From Paraburkholderia sp. CNPSo 3274 (GTDB taxonomy: Bacteria > Pseudomonadota > Gammaproteobacteria > Burkholderiales > Burkholderiaceae), in the NCBI RefSeq assembly GCF_024206475.1, contig NZ_JAMBPR010000056.1, positions 1-59,665 on the forward strand: a DNA stretch of 59,665 bases, given 5' to 3'. Of the stretch, positions 37,348 through 45,350 are shown piece by piece. Position 1 is the stretch's first letter. The number at the start of each line of letters is the position of its first letter. The notes beneath the pieces were generated by a model. The model worked only from the letters and a program-made list of their open reading frames with translations, was not told where the DNA came from and ran no database searches. The translations under genes and the position numbers were made by a program.

Positions 37348-38616
37348 TCAGGCCGCCTTTTGCCCCGGCGCGGGACCGGCGCCGATCGCCCAGACATACG
37401 GCGGCTCGGTCCCGTTGATTTCGCGGTCACCCACAATGCGCTCCTTGAAGACGATCGGGTTGTGCGAGGCTGCCGTGCGGGCGTTACGCCAGTGGCGGTC
37501 GAGCCGCTTCTGCTCGCTCGTGCCCGATGCGCCGAGCGCGTTGAACAGCAGCGTCGTCGCGCGCAGCACGAGATCGGCGATTGCGCTCTGGCCGCGAGCG
37601 GAATCGAGTTCGGCATCGACATTCGCATCGTGCTCGGCCTGCGCATCACCGCCGAAACGCGCCTCGTACGCGCTTTGCGAAGTCTGCGCCGCGCGCACGG
37701 CTGTGGCCTCGGCCGCGAACACGAGCGATGAGACCTGGCCCACGACCTGCTGCACCTGCGGGTCCTGCGCGAACGAAGGCGCATTGCCGTGGCTGAAGAT
37801 GCGCCGGCGCGAACGCACCTCCTGCGAGATGTCGCGCAGCGCGGCGCGACCCGTGCCCGCGAGCACGGCCAGCAGCACCAGTTGGTAGAACGCGGTCTGG
37901 TACTTGAAGCGCGTCGAAAAGGCGATGATGTCAATCTCGTCCACCTCGGCGGCGACAAACGTGGTGGTGCCGCTGCCCGTCGTACGCTGGCCGAAACCGT
38001 CCCAGTCGTCGTGATGCGTCACGCCGGGCTGCCTTGCCCCCACGGCCGCGATCACGTCTTCTCCCGTGTCGTCGCGGCGCGCAAGCACGTCAATCCAGTC
38101 GGCGAAGATGCTGCCCGTGCTGTAGTACTTTTCTCCGTTGACGACCCAGCGCGCGCCATCACGCGACACGCGCGTGATCACGTCGCCGATCGCCACGCTG
38201 CCGATCTCGGTCCAGGCGTTGCCGACCAGTTCGCCGTCGACAAATCGCCTGAACCAGACGTCGCGCGCAGGGCCCGGCTCGGCGTTGAGCCGGTCCTCGA
38301 CGAACGCGAAGTGGCCGCGCAGTGCCTGAGGCAGATTCGAGTCCGCCTCGGCCAGTTCGATCAGCAGCTGAATCAGTTGCGGCAGCGATGCCCCCGCGCC
38401 GCCATGCTCGAGCGGCACGCGAACGGCGCCGAACCCGGCGGCCTTGAGCCATTCGATCTGCTCATAGGGCAGGCTGCGATCACGCTCACGCTCGAGCACG
38501 CCCTCTGCGATACGGCCAAAGATCGGTCGAAAACGTGATGCGAGACGCTCGTAATCCGTACCGAGAGAAAGTACGGGCGCAACTGCCATCGTGCTGGCGA
38601 GATTCAATGCGGTCAT
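37348..38616 (-). CDS. SfnB/DszC-like acyl-CoA dehydrogenase family sulfur oxidoreductase
   Basis: A 422-residue flavoprotein of the acyl-CoA dehydrogenase fold. Text includes LPYEQIEWLKAAGFGAVRVP, HGGAGASLPQLIQLLIELAE, WTEIGSVAIGDVITRV, VNGEKYYSTGSIFADWIDV and DDWDGFGQRTTGSGTTTF, and ends LDRHWRNARTAASHNPIVFK. The family contains FMNH2-dependent desulfurising monooxygenases (DszC) and SfnB-type proteins used in sulfur acquisition. A reductase for FMN is encoded by msuE. It is convergent with sfnR and has its own sigma-54 promoter at 38679-38693. The exact substrate is unknown. Confidence 0.85.
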   Translation of the reverse strand: MTALNLASTMAVAPVLSLGTDYERLASRFRPIFGRIAEGVLERERDRSLPYEQIEWLKAAGFGAVRVPLEHGGAGASLPQLIQLLIELAEADSNLPQALRGHFAFVEDRLNAEPGPARDVWFRRFVDGELVGNAWTEIGSVAIGDVITRVSRDGARWVVNGEKYYSTGSIFADWIDVLARRDDTGEDVIAAVGARQPGVTHHDDWDGFGQRTTGSGTTTFVAAEVDEIDIIAFSTRFKYQTAFYQLVLLAVLAGTGRAALRDISQEVRSRRRIFSHGNAPSFAQDPQVQQVVGQVSSLVFAAEATAVRAAQTSQSAYEARFGGDAQAEHDANVDAELDSARGQSAIADLVLRATTLLFNALGASGTSEQKRLDRHWRNARTAASHNPIVFKERIVGDREINGTEPPYVWAIGAGPAPGQKAA

Positions 38617-38678
38617 AGGGGCTCCAGGTATCGGCTTGATCGGTGGCCCGCGATCGGGCCTCGTTCCTTACCGATAAA

Positions 38679-38693
38679 GCAGAAGCCATGCCA
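38679..38693 (-). promoter_or_regulatory. Sigma-54 promoter of the SfnB-like gene
   Basis: On the minus strand it reads TGGCATGGCTTCTGC, matching TGGCACG-N4-TTGC at all positions except two and keeping GG-N10-GC. It is 63 bp upstream of the ATG at 38616. It also places this gene in the SfnR regulon. Confidence 0.7.
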
Positions 38694-38744
38694 ATCGTGA
38701 GTCGGGGAGCAGGTGTGTGCGCGACGGGAGAACTGTGCACAGGC

Positions 38745-38757
38745 TGCTGGCTGAGCA
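38745..38757. promoter_or_regulatory. Putative SfnR upstream activating site, second copy
   Basis: TGCTGGCTGAGCA, within CTGCTGGCTGAGCAACAG, lies 52 bp upstream of the sigma-54 promoter at 38679-38693, a normal enhancer distance. It differs at two central bases from the site at 35126-35138. The remaining gap 38760-39091 has no recognisable gene. Confidence 0.45.
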
Positions 38758-39091
38758 ACAGGGTGCTGCTGATTCACTGCTGGATTTCCAGCGATTCAAG
38801 GTGGCTGGGCAGGCATCGTCTACGTTGAGAGTCAGCAGCATAGGGCGAGCAGCCAGCGCTGGTATTGAATGAGATTGACGCCCTCAAAAAGCGCCTATCA
38901 CACACCGCAACGACGGCCGAATTCTCCGCGCAGTCGCGCTGTATCTACGACCTGGTCGTGACAAGACAAACGATCTACACTGCAATTCAGCACAACCGAA
39001 TAGATCGGCCAGCCTTTGCGGACCGGTCGTATCCCGTTTGCCTTGATTATGCGGAGTCCGTGCGTGCTGTCCTTTCTGTCTGGAGGCGACT

Positions 39092-39559
39092 ATGAAAAAG
39101 GAGAGGAAGACCGCACGGCAGATTCTGTCCGTGATCCCCCGCGAGGTTGTTTCGGTCAGCCCCGATGACACGGTACTTTCGGCGCTGCATTTGATGGCCG
39201 AAAAGGATGTGACGACCGTGCTGGTGCTGCAAAGCAGCAAAGTTGTCGGCATCCTGTCGCAGCGCGACTACGCCCGCAAGGTCGAAGTGCTCGGCCGCGA
39301 CGCCGCCAATACCAACGTTGGCGAGATCATGACCACCGAGGTGTTTTACGTGACACCCGAGCACACTTGCGATCAGTGCCTCGCGTCGATGCATACCAGG
39401 CGGATCCGGCATCTACCGGTTATCGAATCAGGGCGCGTCATCGGCGTGCTTTCCAGCAGCGACCTCCTGGAAGAACTTTTTCAGGAAGACGAGCATTTCA
39501 TCACGCTCCTCGAGCATGACATGCTCTATCTGACGATCGATACCGGCGGGGCCTATTAG
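39092..39559 (+). CDS. Two-CBS-domain protein
   Basis: A 155-residue protein made of two CBS modules: PREVVSVSPDDTVLSALHLM and VTTVLVLQSSKVVGILSQRD, then MTTEVFYVTPEHTCDQCLAS and RRIRHLPVIESGRVIGVLSS. Such stand-alone pairs bind adenine nucleotides and act as energy sensors or regulators. GGAGG lies six bases before the ATG at 39092. The protein is intact and has no obvious partner in the window. Confidence 0.9.
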   Translation: MKKERKTARQILSVIPREVVSVSPDDTVLSALHLMAEKDVTTVLVLQSSKVVGILSQRDYARKVEVLGRDAANTNVGEIMTTEVFYVTPEHTCDQCLASMHTRRIRHLPVIESGRVIGVLSSSDLLEELFQEDEHFITLLEHDMLYLTIDTGGAY

Positions 39560-39620
39560 ACACTCAGACACTCGCGCCCAAGTCAGGCGAGGTATAGCTG
39601 GGCGCACGCAACCAACCGCG

Positions 39621-39957
39621 ATGGTTCCTTTACAGGGCATCTTTTCCCGCGAGCGCGGCAAAGTGATATCGGCGCGCGACGCCGTGCGCCGGATCCACAG
39701 CGGCGATACGGTCGCGACAGGTGGCTTGCTCGGCATCGGCTTTGCAGAAGACCACTATCGCCGTCGAGGACCACTGTTTGATGTTGATGGCGACGCATGA
39801 CTTGCGGCTTGCCGCCTCGATCGCGTACGACGCCGTCTTCCTCAAGGATGGCGCGATCGTCGAGTCCGGCCCTTCGCATGAACTCTTCGCGCGTCCGCAA
39901 GATGCGCGCACTGCGCGCTTTGTCTCCGCGCTCACGCAGACCCTGACAACGTTCTGA
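39621..39957 (+). pseudogene. CoA-transferase 5' scrap joined to an ABC ATPase 3' scrap
   Basis: From the ATG at 39621, GKVISARDAVRRIHSGDTVA, TGGLLGIGF is the N-terminus of an acetate/3-oxoacid CoA-transferase (YdiF-like). The match ends at about 39750. From about 39766 in another frame, LMLMATHDLRLAASIAYDAV, FLKDGAIVESGPSHELFARP and ARTARFVSALT is the C-terminus of a polar amino acid ABC transporter ATPase (GlnQ/HisP type). Neither piece can function. Two genes have been joined by a deletion. Confidence 0.7.
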
Positions 39958-40527
39958 ACCCGACTGCGTACCGGTGGTCGACGCGCCGTCGGCTCCCCGA
40001 AAAATACGACCGCTCGCACGCTACCATTATTCTGGACTGCGACAGATAAGCGGAATCTGTAACGACCCTGCTCCAGACCGGAGAGACTGACATCGCACGT
40101 AGGCGCGCCCACTTGCGATCGTTTCATCCTCGATGGCACTCGGCGGTGGCAAGTCTCGGAACGAGGCTTTGAGACTGAAGCCAGCGCGCGTTTCGGTTAG
40201 CCCGGTCAGACGCGCCCGCGTCTGCGTCGCCAAACACGCCCCGCCTCTAGCCGCGCACGTCGACCTGCTTTCACCGATCCCCCAGCTCCTGCGGCCAGGG
40301 TTTTCCCATGTTATGCGAGTCTCGCATAGGGACATGCCACCCCCGCATTGTCCTTTTTTTGACCGCTTCTACCATCCGATTTGACTCTGGTGTGAGGTGT
40401 GAGGCGTGATCCATCCCGCTGCCAATCGAATTCGGAGTCGTGGGATCGCCCGCTTTGTTCCGTTCAGCAACAAGCCGGTGAGTTCGCCGTTCCTTCCGTC
40501 TAAGGTCTCTTCCATTTGCACACGATC
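39958..40527. other. Regulatory and repeat-bearing gap upstream of the asparaginase relic
   Basis: No gene was recognised. It contains AGCGGAATCTGTAACGA (40049-40065), found again at 54097-54113. It also contains TTGAGACTGAAGCCAGCG (40169-40186), seen with two changes at 27837-27854, and the 17-bp dyad at 40312-40328 discussed separately. It should hold the former promoter of the asparaginase gene. Confidence 0.4.
40312..40328. promoter_or_regulatory. 17-bp dyad, putative LysR-type operator (copy 1)
   Basis: TATGCGAGTCTCGCATA is a perfect 7-3-7 palindrome. It is followed at two bases by GGACATGCCAC. The same arrangement, TATGCAAAATTCGCATA then CGCACATGCCAC, lies at 42405-42421 before the symporter operon. 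It sits 200 bp upstream of the asparaginase start. The LysR gene between the two sites is the likely binder. Confidence 0.65.
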
Positions 40528-41297
40528 ATGAAAAAATTCGCGCACCCCGTTTCGGCTCAATTTCGTACGACCATTGCCGCCGCACTGGCAATATTCCTTG
40601 CCCTTCCGCTCTGTTCCGCGTCCGCCGCAGCTGCGGACACCACCTCAGATCAACAAACGAACGCCCCCGGCCAGACTAAACAACTTCCACGCGTCATCGT
40701 GCTTGCAACCGGAGGCACGATCTCCGGAACGGCGGATGCTCGTTCGGCAATCGGATACAACTCGGGTGAGCGAAGCGGGCAACAGTTGATCAAGGATGTG
40801 CCTGGTATCGAACTTCACTTCAGACGTTTCTGTCTCCCAACGCCGGGCCAATCGGCTATGTGGATCCGGCGTCGATCCGCTTCGTTGCACCCGCCCTTGC
40901 GGCTCGCAAGCCCCCATATACGCTGCCCGTTGACGGACAATTGCCTCGGGTAGAGATTGTCTTCGCTCACAGCAACATGGACGCGACACAAATCGACCAT
41001 GCGATCGCGGACAAGGCGAAGGGGATCGTGATCGCCGGGGTAGGCGACGGCGACGTTTCCAATGCCGCCATGCTTGCCATGCAGCGCGCCGCAAAAATGG
41101 GCGTCGTCGTCGTTCGGTCCTCGCGGGTTGGATCCGGCTTCGTGAACCGCAACGTCGAAGTCGACGATGACAAGAGCGGATTTGTCGCGTCCCTCGATCT
41201 CAATCCTGAGAAGGCCCGCTTGCTGACCCAACTGCTGATCGCCAATGGGATCACGTCGCCTGCCCAGGTGCAGGCAGCGTTTTCTGCGACTTACTGA
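40528..41297 (+). pseudogene. ansB: Periplasmic type II L-asparaginase, internally deleted
   Basis: The 5' part encodes a signal peptide (RTTIAAALAIFLALPLCSAS, cleavage near AAA) and then RVIVLATGGTISGTADARSA, with the first nucleophile Thr of class II asparaginases. After about VPGIELHF (40825) some 120 codons are missing, including the second active-site segment with the TDTMEE-type motif. In another frame the text continues as NAGPIGYVDPASIRFVAPAL, IVFAHSNMDATQID and ITSPAQVQAAFSATY to the natural end. The original enzyme would release aspartate in the periplasm, feeding the symporter and aspartase that follow. Confidence 0.85.
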
Positions 41298-41475
41298 CCG
41301 AAACCGGTGAGGATTGCGTCCGCATTGAGTTAGTGCGGGCGCATTTCGCGTAGATGCAATCGCGGACCCTCGCCAGGTCAGGCGCGGTCCTGGACGAGAT
41401 CCGGCGCAACGGTATCAGCGTAAGATTGGAGCTTCCTGCAAACGGTATTCACGTCTCAGAAGGCGGGCCCTACGT

Positions 41476-42390
41476 ATGGAGATCAAGTGGGTCGAGGACT
41501 TCATCGCCCTTGCTCAATACCAGAGCTTTTCGCGCGCAGCGGAGTTCCGCAACGTGACCCAGTCCGGGTTCAGCCGGCGCATTCAATCGCTGGAGCAATG
41601 GGTCGGGGCGGAATTGATCGATCGCAGCAGCTTCCCTCCGGTGTTGACGCCCGCAGGTCAACTCTTCCGCGAAGTCGCCGAAGATATCCTGAACAAACTC
41701 TTCGATACCCGCGCCATCATACGGACTGAAAAGCGGATCGCAGGCAAGAGCCTCCAGATTGCGGCTGGCCACACGATCGCGCTGAATTTCCTGCCCGCCT
41801 GGCTCAAGGCGCTTTCCGCGCACTTCGGGGACGTGCGCGCGCGCGTGGTGCCGGCCAATGTGCACGACTCGATCCTGACGCTCGTGAATGGCAACTGCGA
41901 ATTGATGTTCGCCTACCACCACCCCGAACTGCCCTTGCATCTCGATCCGGCGAAGTATGAGCATCTCACGGTGGGTATCGACACGCTCATGCCGGCCAGC
42001 AGGCCAAACCTGCGTTCCGCGCCGATGTATCGACTGCCAGGAACGGCAAAGCAGCCGTTGCCTCACATCTCATACACGGAGACGAGTTATTTCGGGCGTT
42101 GCCTTGCTGTGCTGCTTGGTCGAGCCCCCTCTGCACCGTCCTTGTTGCTTCACTATGAATCGGATATGGCCGAGGTGCTCAAAAAAATGGTCATGGAAGG
42201 CGAAGGGATGGCGTGGCTGCCAAAGAGCGCGATAGTGGCCGAACTGGATGCAGGTGAACTGGTCCCCGCAGGTCCGCCGGCCTGGAATCTGGATATCGAG
42301 CTTCGGGTCTACCGCGACGCGTCTAACCGTAGCGAGTTTCTCGATGCGCTCTGGCAGCATCTTCGTGCAGTTTTACAGTCAGACGCCTAG
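41476..42390 (+). CDS. LysR-family transcriptional regulator
   Basis: A 304-residue LysR regulator. The winged HTH covers MEIKWVEDFIALAQYQSFSR, AAEFRNVTQSGFSRRIQSLE and WVGAELIDRSSFPPVLTPAG. The effector domain follows from about residue 90. The HTH wording is closest in my memory to YjiE/HypT-like LysR proteins. It sits between the asparaginase relic and the symporter-racemase-aspartase operon, all on the plus strand, and two copies of one dyad flank it. It probably activates both units with an amino acid or dicarboxylate as signal. Confidence 0.88.
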   Translation: MEIKWVEDFIALAQYQSFSRAAEFRNVTQSGFSRRIQSLEQWVGAELIDRSSFPPVLTPAGQLFREVAEDILNKLFDTRAIIRTEKRIAGKSLQIAAGHTIALNFLPAWLKALSAHFGDVRARVVPANVHDSILTLVNGNCELMFAYHHPELPLHLDPAKYEHLTVGIDTLMPASRPNLRSAPMYRLPGTAKQPLPHISYTETSYFGRCLAVLLGRAPSAPSLLLHYESDMAEVLKKMVMEGEGMAWLPKSAIVAELDAGELVPAGPPAWNLDIELRVYRDASNRSEFLDALWQHLRAVLQSDA

Positions 42391-42404
42391 GGGTTTCCCC
42401 GCGT

Positions 42405-42421
42405 TATGCAAAATTCGCATA
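42405..42421. promoter_or_regulatory. 17-bp dyad, putative LysR-type operator (copy 2)
   Basis: TATGCAAAATTCGCATA keeps arms TATGC/GCATA and the outer context TTATGC...CGCACATGCCAC of copy 1. It is 151 bp upstream of the symporter ATG. The downstream ATGCC-N4-GGCAT dyad at about 42427-42440 could be the activation half-site region. Confidence 0.6.
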
Positions 42422-42572
42422 CGCACATGCCACAACGGCATCATCGGTTCTTTTGGCATCCCTAATATGCCTCTCAACGCTTGACCGAGTCGCAGTCGAT
42501 CTCGCTCCAGGCGTCTCTCAACGTACACCGGTCACGTCTTGACCATCTTGCGTCACTCACGGACAGACGGAA

Positions 42573-43868
42573 ATGAAAAATCGCCTTACCGTTTATATTG
42601 CCGTTGGCATGATACTGGGCGTCATTGCGGGCTACGCGTGTCACGCCAGTACATCCGACCCGGCGACACTCAAAGCCATCGCAGGCTACTTCTCGATCAT
42701 CACGGACATTTTCCTGCGTCTCATCAAGATGATCATTGCGCCACTGGTGTTTGTCACGCTGGTGTCGGGCCTCGCCGGCATGGACAGCGGCCAGGACGTC
42801 GGCCGCATCGGTTTGCGTTCGGTGGGCTGGTTCGTTTGCGCGTCGCTGATTTCGCTCACGGTGGGCCTCGTCTTCGCAAATCTCCTGCAGCCGGGGGCTG
42901 GCCTGCACATGGTGGCGGGTACCGGTGAGGTCGATACCGGCCTGAATACCTCGGCACTGAACTTCAAGGACGTCTTGACCCACGCCTTTCCGACCAGCCT
43001 GCTCGACGCTATGGCGCGTAACGACATCCTGCAGATCCTGGTCTTCTCCGTCTTCCTCGGCCTCGGGCTGAGCGCGACGAAGCGGGACGCGCGCGTCAAG
43101 GTCGTGATCGGGATGATTGAAGGCATGGTGCCCGTCATGCTGCGAGTGACGAACTACGTCATGCGTGCGGCGCCCTTCGGCGTGTTCGGTGCGATCGCTT
43201 CGGCGGTGACGCTGCGCGGCCTCGACGTCATCTACACGTATGGCAAGTTGATTGGCTCCTTCTATCTGGGGCTGGTCGTGCTTTGGGCGATCCTGGTTTT
43301 CGTCGGCTATCTGTTCCTCGGCCGTCGCGTCGGCCCCTTGCTCAAGGCGGTGCGCGAACCAGCGATGATCGCGTTTGCGACGGCGAGCAGCGAGGCGGCC
43401 TATCCGCGGTTGACCGAGCAGTTGGAGCGCTTTGGCGTCGACAAGAAAGTCGTCGGGTTCACGCTTCCGCTGGGCTACGCGTTCAACCTGGACGGCTCGA
43501 TGATGTATCAGGCGTTCGCGGCCATCTTCATTGCCCAGGCGTTCGGGGTCAACATGCCGATCTCGCAGCAATTCTTCATGCTGCTCGTGCTGATGCTAAG
43601 CAGCAAGGGCATGGCGAGCGTCCCGCGCGGCTCGGTGGTGGTGGTCGCGGCAGTGGCGCCGATGTTCCATCTGCCGGTCGAAGGCGTGGCCATGGTGCTT
43701 GCGATCGACCAGATCCTTGACATGGGCCGCACGATGACCAATGTGATCGGCAACAGCGTGGCGACCGCTGTGATCGCGAAGTGGGAAGGCGCGCGAGAGA
43801 GCAATGCCTCCGACTTTATCGAGGACGACGAACAGATTTTCGGCCCGGCGCATGGTGGAGCAAAATGA
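42573..43868 (+). CDS. DctA/GltP-type dicarboxylate or acidic amino acid:cation symporter
   Basis: A 431-residue member of the DAACS family. Hydrophobic segments begin at LTVYIAVGMILGVIAGYA. HP1-like text is in FATASSEAAYPRLTEQLERF (the serine-rich loop), the NMDG-like motif appears as FNLDGSMMYQ, and SSKGMASVPRGSVVVVAAVA is the HP2 loop. These features belong to aspartate, glutamate and C4-dicarboxylate uptake. The next gene starts within its stop (ATGA). The operon content makes aspartate the best substrate guess. Confidence 0.9.
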   Translation: MKNRLTVYIAVGMILGVIAGYACHASTSDPATLKAIAGYFSIITDIFLRLIKMIIAPLVFVTLVSGLAGMDSGQDVGRIGLRSVGWFVCASLISLTVGLVFANLLQPGAGLHMVAGTGEVDTGLNTSALNFKDVLTHAFPTSLLDAMARNDILQILVFSVFLGLGLSATKRDARVKVVIGMIEGMVPVMLRVTNYVMRAAPFGVFGAIASAVTLRGLDVIYTYGKLIGSFYLGLVVLWAILVFVGYLFLGRRVGPLLKAVREPAMIAFATASSEAAYPRLTEQLERFGVDKKVVGFTLPLGYAFNLDGSMMYQAFAAIFIAQAFGVNMPISQQFFMLLVLMLSSKGMASVPRGSVVVVAAVAPMFHLPVEGVAMVLAIDQILDMGRTMTNVIGNSVATAVIAKWEGARESNASDFIEDDEQIFGPAHGGAK

Positions 43869-45322
43869 CTTCCGATGTCGCCGGCCACAAGCGCAAGTTC
43901 GGTATTGTCGGTGGCCTGGGTCCGCTGGCTAGCGCAGACGTCTTCTTCAAACTGGTGAAGGCGACGCCCGATGCCGACCACTTCGACGCAATCTTTCAGC
44001 AGTCGCCATTTCCCAACTCGGGCTCGGGAAGCACCGCTACGACGGAACGCAAGCTGTATATCTTCGAGATGATCCGGGACTTCGAGAAGCGCGGCGTGAC
44101 AACTGTGGTGCTGCCGTGCTTTCTCAGTCACACCTTCATCGACGAACTGCGCGCGAACACGCGCTTGCAGATCGTGGACATGGTCGAGGCGGTTCGCAGC
44201 CATGTTCGACGCAAGTTCCCGGGTGCCAGCCGAATCGGCATACTCGCCTCCGACTACACGAGGGAAAAGCGCCTGTTTGAACGGTACTTTACGTCGCCCG
44301 AATTCGAAGTCATCCACCCCCGATGCCACGAACGCTTCGATCCGGTTACGGAAGCGGTATATGGATCGGACGGCATCAAGAGCGGGAACCTGCGCGGGCG
44401 TCCGGTCGAGCTGTTGCGCGAGGCTTGCCGGGATCTGGTCGAGCAAGGTACCCAGGTGATCGTGCCCGGCATGACAGAAATTGCCCTGGTTGCGGATGAA
44501 ATCGGCCCGCTGGGCGTGCCGCTCGTCGATGCCAACCTCGCGTATGCGCAGTACGTCGTATCCGGCGGTTACGGTTCGCCATCTCACGCCTTCAAGGTTG
44601 GGGTCGTGGGCGGTGTGGGCCCCGCGGCGACAGTCGATTTTCTGCAGAAGATTGTCCGGAATACGCCCGCCACGCGCGACCAGGATCACATCAAGCTGCT
44701 GGTCGAACAAAACCCGCAGATTCCGGATCGCACCGAGAATCTGATTGGCGACGGCGCGGACCCAACGGTCTCGCTGTACGCGACGTGCAAGCGGCTCGAA
44801 GACGGCGGCGCGGACATCATCGCGATTCCGTGCAACACTGCGCATGCATTCGTCGAGCGCATCCAGCCGTACCTCAACATCGCGATTGTGAACATGTTGA
44901 CCGTCACGGTCGGCTATTTGCGCGAGACTTATCCGGCGCTTCGTGATGTCGGTGTGCTCGCGACATCGGGCACGATCGAGAGCGGGGTCTATCGAAAGGC
45001 GCTCGAGTCGCAGGATCTTCGTCAGGTCGTGCCCTCCCCTGCGCTACAGGAGCGCGTGATGGACGCTATCTACGGCAAACATGGCGTCAAGGCAGGATTG
45101 ACGACGGGGCAGTGTCAGGAAGACATCGCTGCCGCCATGGAAGGACTGATTGCCGAAGGCGTTGACGTCGTGGTCCTTGGGTGCACCGAACTCCCGCTCC
45201 TTTTGACCGGGAGTGAATTCGTGGGCATGAGCGGCGCGCGCGTCAGGCTGGTTGATCCCACCGACGTTCTCGCTCGACGGTGCATCGCGTACGCATTGTC
45301 CGCGGACGCGGCCACCGGTTGA
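43865..45322 (+). CDS. Two-domain aspartate/glutamate racemase family protein
   Basis: 485 residues carry two tandem Asp/Glu racemase domains. Domain 1 (about 10-235) begins KFGIVGGLGPLASADVFFKL. Domain 2 (about 243-480) begins HAFKVGVVGGVGPAATVDFL. Domain 2 keeps both catalytic cysteines: Cys323 in IPCNTAH and Cys440 in LGCTELPLL. Domain 1 keeps Cys85 (LPCFLSHT) but has Met203 where the second Cys belongs (PGMTEIAL). Ordinary family members have one domain of about 230 residues. The start overlaps the symporter stop by four bases, and aspA follows by 28 bp. The likely role is D-aspartate to L-aspartate conversion before aspartase. Confidence 0.85.
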   Translation: MTSDVAGHKRKFGIVGGLGPLASADVFFKLVKATPDADHFDAIFQQSPFPNSGSGSTATTERKLYIFEMIRDFEKRGVTTVVLPCFLSHTFIDELRANTRLQIVDMVEAVRSHVRRKFPGASRIGILASDYTREKRLFERYFTSPEFEVIHPRCHERFDPVTEAVYGSDGIKSGNLRGRPVELLREACRDLVEQGTQVIVPGMTEIALVADEIGPLGVPLVDANLAYAQYVVSGGYGSPSHAFKVGVVGGVGPAATVDFLQKIVRNTPATRDQDHIKLLVEQNPQIPDRTENLIGDGADPTVSLYATCKRLEDGGADIIAIPCNTAHAFVERIQPYLNIAIVNMLTVTVGYLRETYPALRDVGVLATSGTIESGVYRKALESQDLRQVVPSPALQERVMDAIYGKHGVKAGLTTGQCQEDIAAAMEGLIAEGVDVVVLGCTELPLLLTGSEFVGMSGARVRLVDPTDVLARRCIAYALSADAATG

Positions 45323-45350
45323 CTCGAACCCTCTTCAATGGAGCAAAGAT

